DNA of 64,000 nt from Laccaria trichodermophora (Eukaryota; Basidiomycota; Agaricomycetes; Agaricales; Hydnangiaceae), in NCBI GenBank assembly GCA_018417955.1, contig JACTVC010000006.1, forward strand, positions 1,426,001 through 1,490,000, read 5' to 3'. Below, piece after piece: positions 53,872 to 64,000 of this stretch. The notes below the pieces were generated by a model. The model saw only the letters and a list, made by a program, of their open reading frames with translations, was not told the DNA's origin and ran no database searches. Position 1 is the first letter of the stretch; every line of letters starts with the position of its first letter. A program made the position numbers and the translations under genes.

Positions 53872-54801
53872 TCAAGGATGTTTCACAAAAATTTCGGGCC
53901 AGACCCTCCTCAATTGTTCGAGACTCGCGATCTCGACGACACAATCTTCCCTTTCGGTGTGACCTTTCTCGCCTTCCAAGTTATGTCTTTCACAAAAATG
54001 CACACATTTGGCCCAGCCTACAGCACGCGCAGCGTCGACATGACCACGGTCATCGTCGACGAAATAACACTTTGATGGATCAGATAGGCCCGCTTCAAGC
54101 TCCATTGCCTGATAATTGTTGCATTGAACGAAATAGTCTTCTTGCAAAGAGAGAAAGAACCACGTACCATTGCGAAATATTCTGCTGCTGGTTTACATAC
54201 GAAATCTTTCACTCGATAATCGCCATAGACAATGCCCTCCACAAGGTCGTCAAGCTTGAGAATCCGGAGGACGAGCTTCGCATGCTGAAAAACCATTAAA
54301 ACTGTAGACGCTGAAAGAAATCAAACAAACAGGCAAAAAGGCGTTAGTCAACCCCCAAACACGAGCTTTCCATTGATCAAAATAATTTGCGGACACTTGG
54401 ATAGAATTTCATCTTGTCTTTGAGGGGAAGCGGTACATCAACTTTACGATCGAAATCCAAAGGTTCTAAAAACAAGACTTAGTAGGATACTTATGGCTTT
54501 TGCGTCCTCATAAGCGTCGACTTTACCGATGGCTTGGTGCCGAACCAATCCACGAAGGGCGAGGCCGTACTGTTGTGAATATCGGGTCGTAAGTTTGTCG
54601 GCCTCTTCGTTGCTGAATCCAAGATTCGCAACATAGGCTGGAATATATTCAACCGGTCCCACATGTATAGTTATTAGAGGATGCGGTTGATAAAGCCTCA
54701 AGGCCTCACCACGGATCCGAACGGCCATCTCCTGCCCGATGTTTGCACTCGCGGAGAAGAGAGTGTTGGAACTCGATCGTCGGCTAGTACTCTATCGACA
54801 T
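53872..54801 (-). pseudogene. SDT1-type pyrimidine 5'-nucleotidase (HAD), inactivated
   Basis: Minus-strand exons align with the Sdt1/Phm8 HAD family, which dephosphorylates pyrimidine nucleoside monophosphates. Recognisable parts are NTLFSASANIGQEMAVRIR, NEEADKLTTRYSQQYGLALR, PLDFDRKVDVPLPLKDKMK, a TNAF motif, HAKLVLRILKLDDLVEGIVY, DPSKCYFVDDDRGHVDAA and LRRVWPEIF before the stop at 53874-53872. Two lesions are seen. The catalytic FDxDNTLY motif is lost: a start-like ATG at 54801 runs into TAG, and the sequence before NTLF reads RSSS. There is also a +1 frameshift near 54378-54384 between VRKLF and DQWKARVWGLTNAF. The C-terminal DD motif is intact. It lies tail to tail with the ABM-like gene. 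Confidence 0.8.
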
Positions 54802-55113
54802 GTCCGTTTGTGGTTGTTTGAGTCCTCCATAGTAAGTGAGATAGTTGTCAAGAGTGCAAGACGATAAGTGCCCATGGAACTTCGACTGGACCCTATAAAA
54901 TAGGCGCTTCACGGATACAATGTATAGAGCTGTCATATTTTTATTTTACACCGAGAGTGGTTGTAATTGGTATTGGAACTGATGAAAACTCATCCAAATA
55001 CGGAGGGACAGGCTTACAGGAATATTTCTCATCGTTTCGGGCATTTGTATGTTACAGTTGTTTGTGCATAAACGCGTCCGTGTAGCAGCACGTGCCGTGA
55101 CTGTGTTCTCAAA

Positions 55114-56679
55114 TCACAGCTGAGCTACGCCAGCAGCCATGAGATCCAAGTCCATGCCGAATTTGCGCAAGCTCGTCAGAGAAGAGATCGCATTTGCGTC
55201 GAATTTGTAAGCTGCTGGCAAAACAATCCTGGCAGACCGAAGTTGAGTGACACTTATGGGTGTACCCCCAACCGACGAAGTTGTTGAACGATGCCACCGC
55301 CATTCAAGCATGGCTGCAAGAGCCTGGCTAGGGCAGGAAATGGGACCTTCATAGTCAAAATGTTTGAGGTGCGGCAGAAGAATATCTGGTGGATATTCTT
55401 CATCCATCTCAGAAGGACATAAATTTGTAAGAAACTTCTCCGACAAGCCGATGTTTGTTTCAGTATTCCAAGATAACACAGCTAGACGAAGATCCGTTAG
55501 GGTTGGTACGACTTCGAGACACCTCAACAGATCGTCTTCGGCAAAGATACTGCGCTCGATGCAGAGGCGCTGGAGGTGGCAGGAAGATCGGGAGACGAGG
55601 GATATAAGTGGACGGAGCGAAACAAATTCGGTACCGCTATAGTGAAGCTTGATGTCGCGGATGGCAGGGAGTGAGATGGTATTCAGTAATGACATTGCGG
55701 CTCCTTTGATCAACGTAACGGTGAGCTGCTTCAGTTGGGGATGAAGCATTTGGGAGGTAGGTGGAGGGAAGATATCAGGGGAATAGACGTTCTCGAGGTG
55801 ACAAATTTCCAGACTCGGAGACCGACGCAAGATTTTGACGCATTCGGCAACTGTGAGGAATTGCGTTCGGAATTGCTTCAGTTGGTCCCAAGGTAACACC
55901 ATGGAGGAGAAATCGTATCCCGATAGGTCAACGGCCGACAGTCGGGGTGCAGAGCGAAACATGTCTGGAGGATGGCTGAACGTAGATATAGTGCCTTTCG
56001 GAGGACGAACGGAGACGGAAGTGAGATTAGGGAAGTGGTTATTTGCTAGTATATCATGGCACTGTGGCGGAAGAAGGCAGTCAAGGGAACCCCAATGCAT
56101 TGAACGTGTCACAAGGACGTCCATGATAGCCCTGAGTGAGTAGAAGATGGACTCGTGCTCGTCATCGGACGTAAGCTTGATGGAGAGGGAAGAGGTTCCT
56201 GCTCTCGCTAGCCATTCTTCGAGAAGCTCGATTTGGGCGTTATGCGCTTTGCGAGAGACGTGTAAGGAAATAGAGCTCCACAGAAGAGGGGTCGACCATG
56301 CAATTTCCCGCCACTCCCCACAGATTTTGCCAAAAAACAGCGGAGTGAGAGCAGTGTTGTTATGCTGGGCATCTCCGATTGTCGATTCCTTGGGTTCACA
56401 AGCCATACGAAATATATCGGTAATGATTTCCGGCGGCAGACGCGCGGTAGGAGACAGGGAGTTGATCCTTCTTCTCAGTCGAGTTCTTTCACGGGCCAAC
56501 CCCTCCATGAGGTTCTGAACTCTTGCCATCTCCGCCTCCAACTCTGGGACCTAAATAAAAACGGGTGTCAAAAAAATGTTTGAAGAATCAATACAGCCTA
56601 CCGTTGGGGATTGTCTGGAAGGAAAACAGGACCAAAATTTCACCTCGGCTTTGCATCGTTCACAGTAAACATCAACCAT
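55114..56679 (-). CDS. F-box protein with N-terminal CxxC and leucine-rich C-terminal part
   Basis: Exon 1 (56679-56602) and exon 2 (56550-55114) join across a 51-bp intron to 504 aa. The start MVDVYCERCKAEVKFWSC gives a CxxC pair. A coiled coil follows (EAEMARVQNLMEGLARERTR), then the F-box (LSPTARLPPEIITDIFRMAC ... ALTPLFFGKICGEWREIAWS, TPLLWSSI). The remainder shows leucine-rich-repeat-like spacing (SPSLEICHLENV, HPQLKQLTVTLI, LPAIRDIKLHYSG, VPTLTDLRLAVL). F-box proteins recruit substrates to SCF ubiquitin ligases through Skp1; mushroom genomes have hundreds, mostly with unknown targets. No defect seen. Confidence 0.85.
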
Positions 56680-57425
56680 TTCGTGAATGATTGGGATTCG
56701 GCAGATATTTGCTATAATAGCACGGATGGAGATATCTAAAAGGTGGGCTCAGAGACAAAGCTCTGAAAGAACGTACAAGTGACCCCATATTGCAAGAAAA
56801 CTCTTGGTCAAGCATGTTTTCAACGTGCCTGCATTCGCCCTTACCGCCTGGTAGGGCGAACATCGCGGGGTTAAATCGCCAACATTGAGCTGGAAATGTG
56901 ACTATCATGGATCATAGGCAAAAGAGGGGAGGACAAAAACGAGTAGGTTGTGTTTTGATTCCAAACACAATCTGAACACGATTCGCGACTCTCAGAGCCC
57001 TGGCTTCAACCTTCAGCTTCACTCGTCCTCAGTCACTAGTCTCTGTTCATCGAATTCGTACAATCAGCGGCTGCCGGGTTCTGGCTTGCCGCCATTACAT
57101 ATACACATTTGCTGCACCTACTCCACCATGGGGTGTGTAAAAAACGTGTTCTTCCAGCGAAAAAATCGGGGTTTTCAAAGTCCACGGGGATACTCGACCA
57201 TGACCATGATCCCTCTTCATACGTCAATTATCGTCAAATCCTTCTGGAAGTCGGATTTCGCTCAATTTTGGCCACGTCATTGATACTTCGGGGAAATTGA
57301 TCGGACAGCCGGATGAGAGCTTGCATGCGAGCAGCTATCTGACAGCCTGCACGGTGCATCCCGCCCAAGGTATTTAAGTGCCACCGGGATGCCAGCAAGC
57401 ACCTTTCATCCTTGTCTGACCAACC
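56680..57425. other. Divergent promoter region between F-box and first questin-oxidase-like gene
   Basis: No gene recognised. The short frames at 56672-56908 and 56948-57283 lack partners. A stretch at 57360-57400 is GC-rich directly before the ATG at 57426. Confidence 0.4.
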
Positions 57426-59023
57426 ATGTCTCAGGGGACCTTTGAACTCTTCCCAGCTCCCTCCAAAACTTCGGTAAAGTCCCTCCTTCCCACTCCCCGT
57501 ATCTGGCCTGGTGCATCTCCAGGGGCCATACATAGACTCCGTTGGATCTTAGAGGACAATCATATCCAGCATCAAATTTTCACGAACAGCTTGCGTTTCC
57601 ATAAGTGAGTCGAGAACTTCCGTTTGATCGTGGCTCAATTCTAATGCTTTGCAATCTTTGATAGCCACACCGCTCACGCTGCACTTGCGCGGTGGTCTCT
57701 TGGTGCCGACGAAACGATTCTTGATGCCTCTTATCAAAGGACGGCTTCGATTACCCGTCCTTTGTCTCGCTCACCGCAGACGATCTCAAGAGACAATTGG
57801 AAAGATTATCTGGCGGATACCCAGTGCGTGTATTGGAGCAGCATAGTGTTCTTTGAGCTTGATAAATTACATTCAGATATTACCACGCTTACCTTACGTT
57901 TTTCATTGAAGAGCTAAAGCAAAAAGGCGTCTCCCAGGTTCTAGAGGAATATCTATTCGCCTCGAGCTCCAACTTCGTGCCCCTCAGAGGCAAACAACCG
58001 CAAATGCTAAACAGGTTTCTTGATGGTCTCATGCATCCGATGATCCACGTGGGGCATGGGTTAGAATTCGGATTGCCGGGAACAGTCGCTGAAGGTGTTC
58101 ACTGAGTTCCGTTATCAGTGGCATTAATTGAACGTTAACTACAGGACTTGCTATGGCCGCCGGACACTATGCGTTATCTACTCAGTTGATCCCTGAGTCA
58201 TTGTTCAGTGCCGAAGAGCTTGAAACAAATGTCACAGCCCAGGCGCACCCTTCGGCGAAAAAAGTTGATGCTTTTACCGTATTTGCGCGTATAATTGCGG
58301 ATGGGCGATTTGAAACGCCGTTAGACGTTGAACCACCAAGACTGTATGCAAGCCTGATGAAGCGACATGGGATTCTTGTCAAGGAGTATGTTGACCACTG
58401 GAACCTCGAGGGCAATGTCGTAGATAAGATTGAGGAATTGATGTGGATCACCGTCACTATATATGGTGTTGGAGGCTATTCAAGCGACACGGGCTTCATC
58501 CCCGACTTTTTCTTGTATGTTGCTGACCTCTTCGACATGGCCATTACTCATCTTACAACCTAGCATGCACTTCGTCACATCCGTCATCTTTTTGCCTTCG
58601 ATTCTGGCTCATCTAAAGCCGCAATCTCAATTGCTCCTCCTCCGGTCATACTTCTCCGTCTGTATTGGCTGGTATGTATGGCGTCGCAGGCCAGCCATCA
58701 ACATCCGTCATTTTTACGAAAGCACTGAAGCCGCCAACGGTTCTTCCGACTCTCCACAAGCCAACACATACAATTCGTGGTCCTCGATATTGGGTGCATC
58801 AATGATACATTCTGACGATCATCTACCCAAGCTCCAGCGCACTCTGAATCACTGCTCAGAACTCTTTGGTGACAGAAAAGCAGGATACTTTTCGAGGTCA
58901 GAGTTGAAGGGCGCAGGGCTCCTCGATGGGTCTCTATTTCTGAGGGTAGCGGAGTTGACTGCAACACGGATGGAATCACTAACGGAAAACGAGCCACCCT
59001 GGAACAGGTCTTGGAAGTTGTAA
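57426..59023 (+). CDS. Questin oxidase-like protein (DUF4243), paralogue 1
   Basis: Five exons (57426-57604, 57665-57823, 57877-58094, 58145-58514, 58564-59023) give 461 aa. The family is named after fungal enzymes that open the anthraquinone ring of questin by a Baeyer-Villiger-type oxidation; many basidiomycete members have no assigned substrate. Features: FELFPAPSK at the start, LEDNHIQHQIFTN, HPMIHVGHGLEFGLPG at the 3' end of exon 3, a DHWNLEG...MWITVTIYGVGGY segment and FMHFVTSVIFLPS opening exon 5, then HSDDHLPKLQRTLNHCSELF. No signal peptide. It shows the most divergence of the three in exon 2 (NWKDYLADTQ instead of THLGDEK). Confidence 0.85.
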
Positions 59024-59410
59024 TACTATGCCAACATCCTGTACATCCTTGTTCCCAGATTTTTGTTTGAACTTTTTCTTGTCTTCCAACCCTTGTCCAA
59101 CCTCTGTCGTCGGTTGCGTTTTCTGAACCCCTTCACTGTCGCTCATCCCGCTCAGTGTTTTTGGGAAGATATCCACTATGCATAATGTTCCTTATTCATC
59201 GGGAGGTCCAACTATATTTCAAACTGCAGCCCGGCATGGGCTCCACGTAACCTGATTATTATCTCCCTCCCGGTTGGTCATGCACTCACGGGGCTCCAAA
59301 ATGCTTGACGTCAAGTATAACTAAGCAAATACTCGTTGGATGATAAAAGGTCGACTGGAGCGCTGACCGTCAGCGCTCAGCTCCAATACAAAGCTCATCC
59401 TCTCGTGACC

Positions 59411-61024
59411 ATGTCGGGATCGGATGCCAACTTGAAGTTTGAACTTTTCCCTGCACCTTCTCATCTTGACAAAGGCGGTCTTCTCCCTCCACGAGTCTGG
59501 CCAGGACGAACGCCAGCGTCTATAGCCACCCTGCGTCGAATTCTCAAGGACAATCACGAGAAATGGCACATCTATTTCAATACCCGAGGTTTCCACAAGT
59601 AAGTCAGTCAACAAGCTCGACTTCATCCATCATTAAGCTTGTAAATGGAACCTTTGTGATTTAGCCATGCTGCTCATACTGTCATCGCCTTGTGGGCTCT
59701 CGGCGCCAACGAGGAAACCCTGAATGCGGCATACCGATACGCGAGCGCCTACCTTCTCCCATTGTTTGAATCGCCTGGCTCGATAAATGAGGGAACTTGG
59801 AAGACACACCTCGGTGATGAAAAGTAGGGTTGGCCAAACCGTCTTCGTACTTGCTTCGAGGAACCTGCTGATTGATATCTCTTTAGATATTATCAGGCTT
59901 ACATCTCATTTTTCACTGAAGAAGTCAAGGCGAAAGGAGTCGATGCTGTCCTGGAAGAATATGTGTTTGCAACCAGCGCGAACTATGTGGCAGGACAGAC
60001 GGGACAACCTCAAATGCTGGGCAGATTGTTGGATGCGGTCATTCACCCATTGATACACGTGGGTTATGGTGTTGAATTTGGCCTACCAGGCATGGTGGTT
60101 GAAGGTAATTCCTCGCTTCCTGCTTATTAACGCAGTTTTCTTATTCCGCAACGCTCAACAGGGCTCGCTTGGACTGCGGTTCATAAAGGCTTTTCAACGT
60201 CCGTCTTGACTCAAACCCTTTTTTCGGAGCCGGCTCCTGAAAAGACAGACCATCCAACACATGCGTTTACTGTTCTTGGACGTGTCATTTCTGATCCACG
60301 GTTGGCCAACAATGCTGACCCTCAGGTTATCAAAGAGTATGTTGATCAGTGGCAGCCAGAAGGTGATGTCGCCAAACATTTGGAGGAATTGTTGTGGGTC
60401 AATTCTCTGATTTACGGAGTTGGCGGTTTGGAAGAAGGTGGGCAGTTTAATGCCGACTTTTTCTAGTAAGTCTATCTGTTTTTTCTTTGTTCTCACAAAC
60501 CGTGTTCACGATTTAATAGTATGCACCTCGTTACATCTTCCATCTTCCTCCCTTCTTTATGCGCTCGTCTCACGGAGCAGTCGCAAACCCTGTTTCTACG
60601 CTCATACTTCTTGATTTCTCTCTCGCTTTATGTCGAGCGTGGTCGGCCTGCGCTCGACATCGCTCGGTTCTTTATAAATGATACAACGCTGCATGCAGCG
60701 GACGACTCAACCCCTCATGCAGAGGGCTTGGTGTCGTTGCCTAGCGGTGTTACTCCAAACCCGTGGTTGTCAGTGATCCAGACGTCATTGGTTCACCACG
60801 ACGAGCATGTTCCGAAGTTGCAGCGTGCTCTTTGTTATCTTGCAGAACTATTTGGAGGAACTCCCGCTGGCTCCTTTAAGGGCACGGAGTTAAAGGAAGC
60901 GGAGTTAATTGACGGGACGCTTTTTGTGCGTACAGCAAACTTGTCGGCGAAGAGGACGGGTCGAGGAGAGGTTCCTTCACGCGATGTGTGGGATCGAAGG
61001 GGATTTTTCCAGTCAAACCCATGA
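59411..61024 (+). CDS. Questin oxidase-like protein (DUF4243), paralogue 2
   Basis: Five exons (59411-59598, 59665-59823, 59887-60104, 60162-60465, 60520-61024) give 457 aa. Exon 2 (159 bp) and exon 3 (218 bp) have exactly the lengths of paralogue 1, and all phases match, showing tandem duplication. Signatures: KFELFPAPSHLDKGG, LRRILKDNHEKWHIYFNTRG, NHAAHTVIALWALGANEETL, YYQAYISFFTEEVKAKGVDA, HPLIHVGYGVEFGLPG, HKGFSTSVLTQTLF, LLWVNSLIYGVGG and VHHDEHVPKLQRALCYLAEL. The intergenic gap to paralogue 1 is 387 bp. Substrate unknown. Confidence 0.88.
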
Positions 61025-61387
61025 TTCTCCAATACCTTAAGAGGCTGTATTCTTGTCATTTTGATTGTACATTTCATGTCTGTTGTGCAGCGATACTGAT
61101 CATGAATTGGTGAAGAAACAAGTGTCACATACGTGACAAGCCAGATTCGACTTTCTGTCAGTGCAGAATCATTACCACTCCTCCTTTCCTAACCATTTAC
61201 TGAAGGCAGCCAAGAATGGTGATACAAAGCACGGAAAGTTATGAAAAGTGCAACTAACTCTACCTTCTAGGCCCTACGGACATCCGCAGCCATTCCAGCT
61301 CCTAGCGCCCGATCCTCCTACATCTCGCAACCTAATGCCCCATCTTCATCTGCTAATCCTTCACAAATTCCCAATACCAATGCAGCT

Positions 61388-61845
61388 ATGCCGCCTGAAC
61401 TAGAGCAGACATTATCTCTGCTATCATCGCATCGTTCTGTGCTCGGTTACATACTTGTCGCGCGGGGACACCATCCAAGCATAATTCGCCACTCTGGGGT
61501 CGTTTTTGAAGGTGAACAAGGGAAGAGATACGCTGCTGCCGTTGCGCGTATTGTGGAGAGCGTGCAAGGGGGCTTGGAAGAAGTACGAGGAGACGATGCG
61601 TTAGCAGCAGCTGGAGGGGATGCTGATGTGGTGCGTAACTCTTTTTTCGGTCCTTGATTAACCAACTAATTAGTCGTATCTCCTTCTCTTAGGATGAAGT
61701 GCGCTTTATGAGAATACGGACGAAGCGACATGAACTTATGATTTCCCCTGGTAAGCATCGTCGTTCATGGATGTGGCACTGCGCTGATCTGATTCCGTTA
61801 GACGATCGGTATCTGCTAGCTGTGCTTCACGATCCAGCAACATGA
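61388..61845 (+). CDS. Roadblock/LC7 dynein light chain-like protein
   Basis: Three exons (61388-61630, 61693-61750, 61802-61845) give 114 aa from MPPELEQTLSLLSSHRSVLG to LMISPDDRYLLAVLHDPAT. Family marks: LEQTL, a GYILVARG...SIIRHSGVVF beta region, DEVRFMRIRTKRHELMISP. Roadblock proteins are dimeric light chains of cytoplasmic dynein, and relatives regulate small GTPases. The middle holds a Glu/Ala-rich insert (GGLEEVRGDDALAAAGGDAD) longer than in animal Roadblock. The frame is open upstream to ~61272 (SYISQPNAPSSSANPSQIP), so a longer N-terminus from an upstream exon is possible. It sits, same strand, between two questin-oxidase-like genes and is probably unrelated to them. Confidence 0.85.
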
Positions 61846-62243
61846 CACGACCTTTTCACTCTTGTATACCCCTTATGTACGATGCATCCTTGTATACATT
61901 AATTGGGATTCCTAACCTTTCAACCGCCTGTGCCGTCAACGCCCAATTTACGACTTCCAGTCAGATGACAGAGATACTTACTCACTTGGTTCCCATTTAT
62001 TTGTAGCTGGCTCCGCATGGAACGCCAACCGGCGAAGAGATGGTGTGTAAACCTCGATGTTCCTTATTTGTATGCTGATTATGGACCTCATCAGCAGGAA
62101 GTCCCGTTTTAAACCTCAAGAGTAGCTCTTCGCCTGCCTTGTTCAACGTTGTTTATTATACCAGAAGGAGCCAAACATCGGTCAACTGCAGTATGGTTTC
62201 ACTGGTTTCAACGTCATTGCATTGTCCCAGCACTCTTCTAGCC
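61846..62243. other. Intergenic, promoter of paralogue 3
   Basis: No coding exon recognised between the Roadblock stop and the ATG at 62244. An in-frame ATG upstream (62193) would only add a short non-conserved stretch. Confidence 0.4.
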
Positions 62244-64000
62244 ATGACCTCGACTTTGGATTTTCTCTTTCCTACCCCTTCCGCTCCTCCTTCACCCCTC
62301 AGTCCGTCTCACGGATATGGAATCTCACCACAATCTACAGCGGCTCTTCAGAAAGTACTCAAAGACAATCATGAAAGGTGGCACATATTCTTCAACGACA
62401 AACATTTCCACAAGTTCGTATCGTACTATACGCCATTATCTGGCCAATTGACGTACACATAGCCATATCACTCACCGAGCACTAGCCATGTGGAACCTTG
62501 GAGCCGATGGTGCTGTCATCGAAGCAGGTTACAAGCTCGACAGCAGCTACCAGCGCCCCGCATTTAAGTCTCCCAGTGTTATCAACGACCATAATTTCAA
62601 TGAGCACCTCGGTGATGAAAGGTGAAATTGCACACAATACAGAATAATACACATTTATCAATTGGAGCAGGTACTATCAGGCATATAGGGCCTTCTTCAC
62701 ACGATTTATACAAGACAAGGGCATTCCAGCTGCGGTTGAAGAGTTTATTTTCTCTCATAAAGCCAACCTTGGCCCTGATCCAAACATTTCCATCGACAAG
62801 CGGCCTCAGATGCTGGATCGCTTCCTGTCTGGTCTTCTTCACCCAGTAATACACACGGGCTATGGCGCCGAATTTCGACTACCTGGAATGGTTGTCGAAG
62901 GTACTTATCAACGCGTTTCAAGAGTTGGAGAACAGCTACTCAGTCAACGATAGGTCTCGCACAGACGGCTGTTCATGTACCAGCGTCCACAGGTTTGATC
63001 CCCGCCTCTTTGTTTGAGGATGCCGGTTCCCTCAGCAACGTGGCTGCAAGTGCGGGAGAGGCCATTGGAAGCGCATTTTCTTCTACAGTGCAAGCATTTG
63101 ATCATGCACTTGACACCGTCCTACCTAGATCTCTGCATCTCAACACGGATAGAACCAGTTCTACTAATTATCCTCCTGCGTCTGCTCTCAATCGCAACAT
63201 CCGTTTCCGAAACAACGAGGGTCCGCCTAACACGCATGCTTTGACTATCCTCGCTCGTGTCTTACGGAATCCTCGCTTTGCCCCGTCTGCAACTACTGAG
63301 AGGGACGACGCAAAAATTTATGCCGCGACAATCAAGTTACATGCGCCAGCTATCGTAGAGTATGCTGCGCAGTGGACTATCGATCTTGAGGCTCTGAAAA
63401 ACGGGAAGGGTGAAGTTGAACGGAAGGTTGAGGAATTGGCGTGGACTGTCTGCCTGCTATACGGAGTCGCAGGTTGGACGGGACGTGGAAAGGAGCGTTT
63501 CAATGCGGACTTCTTTTTGTAAGTCTATCTTGCGCCGTTACGAGTCCTTTGTTGACGATTTCCACTTGAAAAGCCTGCATCTGGTCACGTCTTCTACCTT
63601 CTTGCCATCTATCCTTGCCGTAATATCTCCACACTCTCAATCCCGCTTTCTTCGCGCGTATCTAACTGTTGTTCTGACCATTTACGTTGCTCGCGGACGC
63701 CCGAGCCTCGATCTCCCCGGTTTCTTTTCCGAACCACTCGGGTTTACACCGCCTGGAGCTCAGCCACGCCCACACGATGGCGTCCTTCCCTCTGTCAATG
63801 CCAAAGAAGCGGTCACCCCAAACCCGTTCCTTTCCATTATTCAAACCAGTATCGTTCATCCAGATGAGCACCTGCCCAAGGTACAGCGGTCCCTGGCGAC
63901 ATGGGCGCAGATGTTTGGCACCCGCGTGTCTGAAGTTACGAAGCAGGGAAGACTCTACGTCAAGTCTGATACTCCTGGTTTGGCAGGGATGCAAAAGAGG
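62244..64000 (+). CDS. Questin oxidase-like protein (DUF4243), paralogue 3, 3' end cut by window
   Basis: Five exons start 62244-62413, 62463-62621, 62671-62900, 62954-63518, and 63574 onward beyond the edge. Exon 2 is again 159 bp. Signatures: LDFLFPTPSAPPSPLSP, LQKVLKDNHERWHIFFNDKH, YYQAYRAFFTRFIQDKGIPA, HPVIHTGYGAEFRLPG, YGVAGWTGRGKERFNADFF, LHLVTSSTFLPSILAV and VHPDEHLPKVQRSLATWAQM. Exon 4 is ~200-260 bp longer than in its neighbours because of a Ser/Ala-rich insert (NVAASAGEAIGSAFSSTVQA) and a longer loop. It is therefore the most altered in that region. The reading frame is open to the last base; only the C-terminal end is missing. Confidence 0.87.

Noticed and set aside
53594..54299. 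Plus-strand ORF of 227 codons at 53616-54299
   Set aside because: It is antisense to clearly homologous exons of the SDT1-type pseudogene and shows no family features.
55114..56541. F-box ORF starting at a Met at 56541
   Set aside because: The codon there is TTG; an upstream exon with ATG at 56679 joins in frame and supplies the CxxC start typical of the family.

Overview
The window looks like nuclear DNA of a basidiomycete fungus, most likely a mushroom-forming Agaricomycete. Genes are broken by many 45-65 bp GT-AG introns. The conserved genes, the CxC5/CxC6 proteins that accompany KDZ transposons, the F-box protein with an N-terminal CxxC and the questin-oxidase-like paralogues all fit that group. 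All exon structures were built by hand from splice signals and reading frame, without transcript evidence.

Left arm (1-19.2 kb). A truncated hAT/DUF659 transposase (minus strand, running off the left edge) and two small non-autonomous elements come first. A normal gene neighbourhood follows: SEC13 (coat protein), a 73-aa cysteine-rich protein in a gene-poor stretch with diverged ~450-bp repeats, MET22/HAL2 (3'(2'),5'-bisphosphate nucleotidase), a secreted RNase T2 with 15 exons and one damaged junction, a small one-pass membrane protein, prefoldin subunit 5, and a tRNA-Arg(CCT)-like gene.

Middle block (about 19.2-52.4 kb). This is an AT-rich, CpG-depleted repeat island without an intact conserved gene. 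It holds two inverted copies of an unrecognised multi-ORF element (19.44-24.77 and 34.40-39.4 kb) whose differences are largely CpG to TpG/CpA. It also holds a separated N-terminal piece of that element at 46.6-47.0 kb that points to an inversion, remnants of a CxC5/CxC6 KDZ-associated gene, a Cys-rich hypothetical gene, several foldback/MITE elements, and a 5.2-kb giant palindrome built from CpG-rich ~59-bp satellite units. A 1.83-kb hAT-type element and a 243-bp hAT MITE both have perfect 8-bp target duplications. The block starts at the 3' half of the tRNA-like gene and ends at a diverged copy of the same 3' half; a third copy lies at 24.86 kb.

Right arm (52.4-64.0 kb). GC-rich genes resume: an ABM-like dimeric alpha-beta barrel protein, a decayed SDT1-type pyrimidine 5'-nucleotidase, an F-box protein, and three tandem paralogues of questin-oxidase-like (DUF4243) proteins with matching exon structure. 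A Roadblock/LC7 gene sits between the second and third paralogue. The third paralogue runs off the right edge.

Best candidates for something undescribed: the multi-ORF inverted element and its tRNA-3'-end borders, the giant CpG-retaining foldback element, and the questin-oxidase-like triplet.
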